Shown here: positions 55,614 to 64,000 of the stretch, one piece after another
Layout: each line of letters begins with the position of its first letter
Position numbering within the stretch: the stretch's first letter is position 1
From: Muricea muricata
Lineage: Eukaryota; Cnidaria; Anthozoa; Malacalcyonacea; Plexauridae
Assembly: GCA_963855995.1 (NCBI GenBank)
Contig: OY979716.1
Coordinates: forward strand, 30,528,230-30,592,229
Length of the DNA: 64,000 nt
Reading direction: 5' to 3'
Notes under the pieces: model-generated
Told to the model about the DNA's origin: nothing
Seen by the model: only the letters and a program-made list of their open reading frames with translations
Databases searched by the model: none
Program-made: the position numbers and the translations under genes

Positions 55614-56522
55614 GGAGGCTCCCTACAGTTTGGTTCAGTTACAACCGGATTTATAGAGATCAGACGTTGTCCGCGCTAATCACGCGTGGAATGTTCGCGG
55701 CCGGCTATAAAATTGCTCAAAGTTTTCAATTTTAAAAACAATTATTTTTGCCGATGTTTTCGTGTTTCTACACACAAAAAAACACTAGTTCTTCCTTACA
55801 ATCGTTTGTATTTCTAGGTTCAAGTGGTATGTGTTTTAAATAAGTTTTTGGTTGCTTATTATGTCCAGTAATGTAAGTTTTGATGTACGATATTTCACGA
55901 AAACTGTATGGACTCCGACTAACTATTTTATATTGTCTCCATCGGCTTCATGGCTCTTCTGAAGTATTACCGAAGCTTATGTAAGTTTTCTTGTTCAAGT
56001 AGATGCGATTTTTTTCGTGTTTTAACAACATAATCTTGTAACTATTGTGTATATAATGCATAAAGTCATGTATTTAAGCCATGAAGTCTCTATCTCAAAA
56101 TCTAGTTCTCTCAAAATTTGTATATGTATTTATCCTATTAAGTTCTATTAAATTTCAAAATTTGAAAAAAATCGCCAGTGTAATTTTTGTGAAACTAATT
56201 TTTGGCTTGTAAAAAAAAACTACGCTGGCGATTTTTAAATAATTTTCTAAAAAGATTAAGAATGTCATTATCATGTAATTTCTGCAATAAAAAAGATAGG
56301 TCACCGTGCTCGTTTATACGCTACGATGGCTTTTTTGCTGAATTTTTGTATCTAAATGATGACGACATGTCGCCATGGTTACGTCAAGAGTTACAATTTT
56401 ATTTGAAAATTACTCTTTGATATTCGAGCAAGCAAACGCTTATGCAAAAACATCGAGTTTTCTTATTTAAGACGCCTTTTAGTTTAAATCTTTGATATAT
56501 ACTAAAACTGTAGGGAGCCTCC
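55614..56522. mobile_element. TTAA-flanked DNA element, 909 bp
   Basis: TTAA at 55610-55613 and 56523-56526 bracket the arms ggaggctccctacagttt and aaactgtagggagcctcc. A second inner pair, aaaatcgccagtgta and tacgctggcgattttt, lies near 56166-56240. A 72-codon frame at 56202-56420 has a C-x2-C start (SCNFCNKKDRS) but is not a recognised domain. TTAA targets suggest Kolobok or piggyBac. Confidence 0.85.
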
Positions 56523-56938
56523 TTAAATCACTTATCGTGAGTTCTACCGCAGCATATTTAACTACATACAGTCAGGAATAAAGAATGTTGTACGAGAAAT
56601 CCAATCTCCATATTCAGTGTACAAGTACAAACACCAAATTTTTACAAAATATATGGCCTTACATGCACTACGTACTCTTAATTTAAAACATTGGTTTTAG
56701 GGATTTTCTCAATGTTGCGTTTGAAGATTTTTTCACTCTAATAGACTATTTTTTAGTCTAATAGATTGAATATAGATTAAGGGATACTCTTTCAGTGTTC
56801 CAATCGATTGAAATATGTCACTCAATTAGATTACTTTGCAATAGAAAACGTATGATCTCTAAAAACGATCCTATAAATATTGAAAATTTAATCCATTAGA
56901 TTGAATTTTCAATCGTTTGAATTTTAAGAGAGTATTGC

Positions 56939-57031
56939 GGCGAGGAAACGGATGATATGTGTTTGCCTTATTAAAATTGTATTGTGCTTGCAACGAGGAA
57001 ACGGATGATATGTGTTTGCCTTATCAAATTG
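56939..57031. repeat. Tandem duplication, about 52-bp period
   Basis: cgaggaaacggatgatatgt occurs at 56941 and again at 56993, each followed by gtttgccttat and a ttgtatt tail. Confidence 0.75.
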
Positions 57032-57396
57032 TATTTCATTAAAGAAATTTGGAATATTGCATTCAGTGATAACAAAAATGAAAGCACAAAAAAAACTGCA
57101 CCGTCGTAACGCCGTCAAGTAGTTTTCGTGTAAGTTTGTTTTAATTGTGAAGATTGGGCCAAGATCTTACGACAAAAACTTGGTGTTAGCTCAAGGACCC
57201 ATTATTTGACAGGTTAAAACAGGGGAAATATTTGTAGTTTGTGCCCCATTGTTTTTAGCAATGTACCTAGTGTATTTCTTTGAAATTAATCGCAAATCAA
57301 ACATTTCTTATACGCGTGTAACGAAACAACCTAATCGGTATTCTCCTATAGCAAGTGAATGATTACATTGAATTCAACGTAAGTTGTTTAATTAAG

Positions 57397-57682
57397 GTTG
57401 CACACAACTTGGGGAAACTGTTTACACCTTCTGCCTTTCAAGTACGATGCGCTGGTTACAAAGGAGTTCTGGCATTTGATCCAACATTAGAGGGAAAAAA
57501 AGCGTCGTTTCGTCCAAGTATGAGGAAATTTGAAAGTACTCACAACAGACTTGAAGTTACTCACACGTCTCAACCTCAACGCGTGTATCTAAACCACCAG
57601 GTTATTATGCTTTTATCTAACCTTGGAGTTCCAGATGATGCATTCATCGCACTCCAGAAAGCAATGCTTGATAAACTGGCAG
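57397..57682 (+). CDS. RdRP exon (PSAFQVR...)
   Basis: Starts VAHNLGKLFTPSAFQVRCAG, in phase with the previous exon (…TLE | VAH…), then YKGVLAFDP, FRPSMRKFEST and LNHQVIMLLSNLGVPDD, all typical of eukaryotic RdRPs just before the catalytic block. Donor GTACGT at 57683 (phase 1). The frame is also open upstream to 57355, but the AAG acceptor at 57396 gives the family-like junction. Confidence 0.88.
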
Positions 57683-59341
57683 GTACGTTTAATTGGCTTA
57701 ATTATGAATTGGAAGTAATCACTATAAAGCACCCTAAACACTTGCGGGGTTTACCAAATATCATTGGGGTGCTGTAGGCAAGTTTAGGGTGTTCTGAGTA
57801 TATCTGGGTCAAAGATTAAGGAATATGAAGATGGCTCACTCCCGGAGTTTTCAGGTTATTTTGTGTTCCCGGCTTCTCCAAGGGCTACGTCATTTCCACG
57901 CGCCACGCCAATTGCTCTGTGGCCTAGTTCCCTGATAAATAGATACGTAAAACCATTCGAAGAACGAAAAATCGATTTTTTTGAAAAAACTGGCGCATCC
58001 TATCCACATCATTGGACCAAAATATATATATCTTATTGGATGTTTTGGTGTACAATATCGCTGTATATTTTTACGAGTTCTGCAGTATTTTGACGAGCCT
58101 GCAGGGCGAGTCAAAATGCAAAGAACGAGTAAAAATATACAGCAATATTGTACACCAAAACATCTCATAAGCTATTTATTTTACAACTGTTTTGATCGGT
58201 ATGCTTTTATTGAAAAAGGAACTATGTAGACAATACAATTAGCATACCTGGTCTTAGCTCTTCGCTACAACGAATGTGATTAGGTGAAACATAAGCTCGT
58301 CAAACTAGTTTAAGTTTTATCTTGTCAACCATTTTGATCTTTTTTGAAAGTGGAAGGTATTTTTGGCGAAAAAACGAAGAAAAGCGATATGTATTTGCTT
58401 CAATATAAGCCTTTTAACATCTCAACATTAACCGACATATTGGATTTACGAAGAAAGTAAATGGATTTGGGTGAAAGAAGTCAACGTAAGTCTTTTTTTT
58501 TTAATATTATGTTTTGCACACGTCAGTTTGTCAAACCGGTTTCCTACTATACAAGTACCCAACTGTACAAATAACCAACTGTCCGAATATCGCTGTATAT
58601 TTGTACTCGTTTTGCGAGTTATTTGGACACTTTTTAACAAAGTTGTATAATAATTGATATTATAGGTACGTTTTTTAAAATATTTGGTTACATTGTGTGT
58701 TGGTTCGTAGATTTTCAAAAAAAAATCAACTGTTATAACTTGGGAATCGCCGAGAAAGAAGCCATGCTGCTTATTCTCCATACTATCTGAATTCTAAACT
58801 CGCACCTTCAATAGACTGTCTAGTTTTTCCGATAGGTTAATTTCCAACTTAATTTATTTTAAAACTCCCATTTGTAGGATCACTTATTAACGTATCAGAA
58901 TCTATAAAAGTTTTGATGATAAAAGTTTGCGATAAACTTTACAACTGCTTGCAAGAAAGATTGCCTAGAGCAAGGTGGCAACTAAATCAATGACTTCCCA
59001 TGTTTGCAAAGTATCCTTGCATAAAAATGCTGCACTCATGGTGGTTGCAATATTGCAATCTCACCAGGAGATTCGAAGCCCCCATTTGCAAATATATTAT
59101 GCCTGCACAGTAAGTACTGTGCTTAAAGTATTAGATTAAGGGCCTCATGTTGATATGACCTGAGCTTTCTTGCTAGCCCAATCTCAGCTTTATAACCTTT
59201 ACTATAATTCTTATACTACACACAAATTCTCTTGTATCTTACGAGTTTTTTACTTTTGATAGCTTTGAAGTTGAAGTTGTATTGCCAAGTAACAAAGTGT
59301 TGGACAAAGTAAAATCTGGCATATACTCTAGTTATGTTTAA
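57683..59341. other. Downstream intron-like region; one possible further exon
   Basis: A TTTGTAG acceptor at 58871-58877 would open a phase-matched frame (GSLINVSESIKVLM) that fits the pattern after LDKLAG loosely, but it stops after about 38 codons without a clear donor. The catalytic DxDGD motif was not found. A fold-back lies at 58033-58172. Confidence 0.4.
58033..58172. mobile_element. Fold-back MITE
   Basis: gatgttttggtgtacaatat near 58038 pairs with atattgtacaccaaaacatc near 58150. The inner arms ctgtatatttttacgagt and gagtaaaaatatacag pair, and the loop region contains a further actcg/cgagt pairing. Confidence 0.8.
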
Positions 59342-62300
59342 AGATAGGTTACAGTCGCATCTGCGCATGCGCTAGCTTTGTTTACGTTTTTTGTTTTGAT
59401 CAGCTTTAATTGTATAAAATGAAGTATTTCAGTTCATAACACTGCAATATAATTTTACCAACAAGGAGCGAAGGAGTGCAGCAACAGCGAAGCTTTTCTG
59501 TTTTTGTCCAAAGCCATTTTTTTAATTTAAAGCAATCTAGAGCGGCGATTTCGGCGAACCGAAATACCGAATGTGCGAGTTTGTTCAGATTTTTATTGCG
59601 GGACCCTCAACAATCCACATTGCCAGGCAGGCAGAGTTGTGTTGTCGAACGTTATGGCAGTCTTTCGAGAGAAGTTGTTCGTTGGACGATTTCGAGGCAA
59701 GCACTATTGAGATTGCTGGTGCTGTCTCAAACTTGGTCAATATTGCAATGTGCTTTTGTCGTGGCCACTACCTTCGGGAGAGAGAAACAACTCTTGGTTT
59801 CAGCGCGTGCCATGAAGGGGATTTCGGGCAATACATGAACAACAGAAGAGTGCATGAAGATACAGTCTCATACAGACAGCGGTAATACAGATCATACAGT
59901 AAGATCATTTTGGGATCGTTTTATAGATCTTTACATTACTATGTTTTTGAACTTTATGGAAGCATGTAAAGGTGTTAACAACTGCATGTTGACAAGTTTA
60001 CCATATTGCATACCTTATTACTAAGAAACTCTAAACTCTCAAGCTCCTGTCCTAGCTGATCAAACAAATTAAATACACCAAATTTGTAGTCAGGCTCTAT
60101 TATATTGTAAAATATGAGAGAGGTACAACTCTCACTAAAATATAAATTAAATCTCTTATAGTGACCATTACTTATTTGATATTATTAGTAGTTATTTAGT
60201 ATAATGTATAGTAGTGTTTCCTTTCTAGGATTCAGATTTTGTCATGGAAGAAATGTTCAGCAAAAAGGAGGAAGACTTGGGAGAAGACAGTAGACATGGG
60301 GTCTGCTCTCTATTTGCTGACTGTGGAGCATCACCAATGGGAGGTGGTGAATTGGGTAGCTGAGCTAATATTCCCTCAACATAACTGTCACTGTCTTCTT
60401 CACTGGTTACAGTCAATGTTTCTTCACCAGCGGGACAATGAACAGATCTTATTTAATACATGTGTCACATTACAGTCACAGCAAAATAGAAGCATGACAC
60501 AACAACTTCCTGTTAAATTACCTATCAGAATGCTATATCTTATTCGTGAGAATTCTGATTGGTCAATAAACAGAAAGTTTTGAACATTGTAATAAACTTT
60601 TCTAAAAATATTGAGGAATTGATCAGAGGAACTTCTAAATTTGAGCAAATGAATTGGTCGGATATTTTTGGAACGCTTATATTGCTGCGACTGTAAACTT
60701 TGTCATACAAAGCAAGTTAACCAAGAACAGTATTTTTTTCTTTGGGGAACATATACTAAGGTTATTTTGCAAACAAATTAATTCATAGTTTTCACATATT
60801 GGTACTCATCAATTAATACAGCAGTGTAGTAGGAATGGAAAAGCACCATTCCTCCTACAAATATTCAATCATTCAAGGAGTGTCCTCTTTCTTTGTTTCA
60901 TCACTACCCTCACTACAAGCTAGTGTCTCTTCGTCGTACACTAAAGGTCTGAAATAAAAATATAAAAATGTCAGTAACAATGAACATTCAGCATTTGCAA
61001 TTGAAGTAGTAAAGTATGATAGGCATGTGAGGGGACTTTCCAAACATGTAGCCATTTGTTTTACAACAGGGCGGGAAATTGGTCAACTGATTTTTTCAAG
61101 TCAAATGGCTGGGTGTTCATGTATGTCCAGGGACATATGAGGCTTTGGATAGTGCTTTGTCCTTACCATGCATATGACAGGCTCTTAAACCAGGAATCCT
61201 AGACATAAATAATTTATCCTATTACTCCTAACATGTAACTTTGTTTTATTGCCAACGACCCACAGGTTAAAGGTATTTGAATATTTGATACAGTGATACA
61301 TCATCACATTATATGGACATCCCCATATAGTATGATACATATATTGATAAAAACAGTTGATTTGTGAGAAGATAATAGTCGAATTTGAATTTGCCTTCTG
61401 ACTCTCGCTGTTTCTCATTGGATACAAAAGAAGTTGTCACATTGGCAGCTTTGGACGATAATATATACTTCCTATTCCAAAATTGTGTCCATATATTATT
61501 TGTCCTGAAATTTATAACTGTTTTATGTCGGACAAACATGTGTTGTTTCATATTTCAAAGCTATAAATACGACACTTGAAAAGTTTAACATATAAAAAAG
61601 CCTCGATTATTTTATACTTATTTTACACACGATGAGAGCGAAGACGTTAGTAAACCCTAGGGTAAACGTTCGGGCGACAATCGACGTTTAGTTGTTGCAT
61701 AGGTGACAGATATAAAAATAAAAAATACAACCGGCAAATTCGCGTCTTGAGAGTATAGAACTTTTCAAAAACATTGCTGCAAAGATATAGAAGACATATT
61801 CACTTACTTGGTGATGGTATTAATATGTGGCTTCACTTCCGAGCCATGAAATTGTAGCCTCAACTGATGTCTCGACTGTCTCATGAATATTACTATAGTC
61901 TGCGACTCTGCGTGAGCAAGTGGCTGGATGAAAAGACGCAAACATATCAGGAAACGTTATAGTTCGTCACCATATGAAATTGGCAACTTTCATGTATTGT
62001 TAATTAATCACGTTCTTACCACAAAGCCTGTTTTGTCGCTTTTGAGGCTTCTGTAGCGTCGAAGGAATGTAACAATATTTGCGCGCAACATCCGCATTTG
62101 TTTTCAGAGCGTGCTTGTCTTTAAATTCCCGCCATCGAGGAAACAATTCATATAGTAGATTCTAGACGACCATCTTTTGCATGTAGTTTAAGCACGATTT
62201 GCGCTCGAACTCGTAGGATTTGAGCTTGAAGCTTCGCTATCGCTCCTCTTAGAAAAAATTTCCGCAATAATAATAATTAGTTATGGTGCAATACTAGAAG

Positions 62301-62388
62301 ACTGGGGAGAATGTTATTGTTTGTAAGTGCCGGAAGTAAACAAAGCATGGAAAACTGGTGCATGCGCAGATGCGACTGTACCCTATCT
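59342..62388. mobile_element. TTAA-flanked DNA element, 3.05 kb
   Basis: TTAA at 59338-59341 and 62389-62392 flank the arms agataggttacagtcgcatc and gatgcgactgtaccctatct, which pair over about 31 bp. Overlapping 105-120-codon frames at 59476-59885 and a few shorter ones are present, but no transposase domain was recognised. A single related end occurs at 28664. Superfamily: Kolobok or piggyBac by target site only. Confidence 0.82.
59571..59885 (+). CDS. Hypothetical frame in the TTAA element
   Basis: 104 codons (MCEFVQIFIAGPSTIHIARQ to VSYRQR). It looks more protein-like than the overlapping frame 59476-59838. No domain was recognised. It may be one exon of a transposon gene; a GT follows in places but no acceptor was matched. 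Confidence 0.25.
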   Translation: MCEFVQIFIAGPSTIHIARQAELCCRTLWQSFERSCSLDDFEASTIEIAGAVSNLVNIAMCFCRGHYLRERETTLGFSACHEGDFGQYMNNRRVHEDTVSYRQR

Positions 62389-62392
62389 TTAA

Positions 62393-64000
62393 TAGTATTG
62401 TACTATTGTATTTATTTTAATATACATAATCACATATAAGAGAAATGCTGCAGCTACCTCTGGTACTTTTAAGTTATAATTAATTGTATTACTCAAGCAA
62501 CTAATGTTACCTTGTAGCAAATAATTGTTTGTAGGTTAGACGTTAAATTATGTGATCAGTTGTATTTTTCAGAATCAATAATAGTAATTTTAAAATTGCC
62601 ATTAATTCACCAGTAAGAAGCAGCTGGGAAATTTGTTGTCGCTGTGCATGATAATCGCGGGCTATTGCATTCTACTTGTGTTTTTGCAACAAACGTATTC
62701 CACATGCACTTTGATTTAGCAGGACAGTTTCTAGCGCTTTGTTTCTCTCTTATTTTCGTTTGTTCCTCAAGACGATCGATTTACACTTGAGGAGAAAAAC
62801 GTAGGCTTATGGATTACGTGCATTTTATGACAAGAATCGGTTGTATTAAAATAAAATTTGCCATCAGGTGGGCGGTGTCAGTTTTTGCATTCACATCGCT
62901 GTAAATGTAATTGGAATTTGACACAAAATTGTTGAATGAAGACAAGTCGTTTCGGCAATTGCATTTACTGAGTTAAATCCTGGACACTCAAGACTATTCC
63001 AGAAATGTTTGATTGAACAGAAATGGCATAATTCGTAATGCAGGGCCGCGATCATTGTGGAGCGTGGTTTTTGATCAGGACACTTCAAAAAGTAGGTAAA
63101 ATTGAAGTATGCTGTTATATTTTGTGTACGTCTTTCCCTGATGGAGTTTTGTTGCAATGATTTTGTGTGCTAGACAACAGAAATTAGAATTCGAGCCTAC
63201 TTGTTGTGTAGTGGTTAGTATCACATATTCAACACAATTAGCTTTTCTTCCAAAAAGTTACTTGCAGTACCTATCTTTCCACCTTCCAACCTTGATTTCT
63301 AGATGTAATTAGGCTTCATAAAAATTGGACTGGCTCGCTAAAAAAACGCGAGAACTTAAGGCTGATCGAAATGTGCACAGTTGGCGTCTGGGAATAAAAA
63401 TTGACCTCGCACGCGATCGGCTTTGTGCACGCGTTTCATTTAACTGTTACTAGCTACATGAAGATTTAGAGTATATTGCTCGGCATTAATTTGAGATAAC
63501 TGTATAGTTTTCGTGCTTTAATTCTGTTGCATCATAAAATATTTTATTTTGAGTAATTGTGCGCGTTCGTTGTTCAAACATTTCCCTTCCCCGAAAATTC
63601 TAGCTTTTCCTTTAAAATTATTTGCATATAGTTATAAAGTCTAGGTTTTTTTGCAAAAAGTAAGCGCTCTATCTGGGCTGGAAAAATTGGAATAACGGTG
63701 GAAAATTTTAATGAAAGTTCAAGTATATTTGTGGTGCCATGACGCCATATTTATTTCTCTGGGAATTGTTCGAATATCACTGCCATATTCTACACCTGAA
63801 GTATAAAGGCTCGCCACATATTTCCCTTCGAACCCAACTTTTGTTTGGACAAAAATTTAAAAATTTGCTGCTGTGTGTCTAGAAGAAATATTATATGAAA
63901 TTGATGTTGCAAAAAAGATTTGTTTTGCATTTTTGCTTTATAATTACCCAACACAATGAACACCAGTAGCTTTTGTACACAACTTATTATATAACTTATT
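62393..64000. other. Intergenic or intronic, no gene recognised
   Basis: AT-rich, with no RdRP-like exon, transposon end or repeat array noticed. If the RdRP gene continues, its next exons may lie in this part as short exons or past the window. Confidence 0.45.

Larger units (their letters stand above)
54667..57396. other. Intron of the RdRP gene with inserted elements
   Basis: Donor GTACGC at 54667 and acceptor AAG at 57396. It contains MITEs at 54861-55120 and 55614-56522 and a 52-bp-period tandem repeat at about 56939-57031. No gene recognised. Confidence 0.7.

Overview
This is a eukaryotic window and almost certainly comes from an early-branching metazoan; a cnidarian is the best guess. 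It is AT-rich, its genes have GT-AG introns, and it holds CR1-type LINEs, P/THAP9-like, hAT, KDZ-like and TTAA-flanked DNA transposons and many fold-back MITEs. It also encodes a eukaryotic RNA-dependent RNA polymerase (RdRP), which many cnidarians keep. Nothing bacterial was seen: no operons, CRISPR arrays or recognisable tRNA/rRNA genes. The taxon is an inference.

Layout. (1) 385-6418 is a nearly complete P-like transposon with TIRs and an 8-bp target duplication. It carries a three-exon THAP transposase on the minus strand and a convergent second gene on the plus strand (C2H2 finger plus a P-transposase-like C-terminal region). (2) 6601-7510 holds a fold-back element and two long TA microsatellites. 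(3) 7724-12630 is a dead hAT element with perfect TIRs and 8-bp duplication, invaded by a second hAT-like element and a MITE. (4) 12910-26843 is read here as one giant (~13.9 kb) KDZ/Zisupton-like transposon. It has ~65-bp inverted ends, a ~1.3-kb minisatellite made from the same unit as its ends, and a damaged multidomain transposase (C2H2, SWIM, SAP, Ulp1-like protease, PHD, SprT-like metalloprotease). It landed in an older MADF-type element and was itself hit by several smaller elements. (5) 27-39.7 kb is intergenic: a MADF-encoding element with ~260-bp TIRs, a 1.76-kb element with ~450-bp TIRs, a second copy of a 658-bp repeat, a P-like transposase relic and a possible solo LTR. (6) 40.1-43.1 kb holds a CR1-type LINE relic, two MITEs and a Ty3/gypsy pol tail.

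(7) The main cellular gene lies on the plus strand from 43518 to at least 57682. One open frame encodes an N-terminal zinc module resembling the RIG-I C-terminal domain, a Dicer/RIG-I type SF2 helicase, and then the head of a cellular RdRP. The RdRP continues in a second frame after an acidic repeat (46496-46791), is interrupted by a 5.2-kb LINE with intact ORFs (46787-52031), and resumes in three exons with matching splice phases (52032-52660, 54489-54666, 57397-57682). The catalytic DxDGD exon was not found. This looks like a dsRNA-recognition/RNA-amplification fusion protein. Helicase-RdRP fusions are known in Dictyostelium; an animal version with a RIG-I-CTD-like module is the most interesting object here. 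Whether this copy is functional is open, because of the frameshift, the LINE and the unseen catalytic exon.

(8) 54.8-64 kb holds intronic MITEs, a 909-bp TTAA-flanked element and a 3.05-kb TTAA-flanked element, with no further gene recognised. All assignments come from reading sequence and translations; no database search was run.
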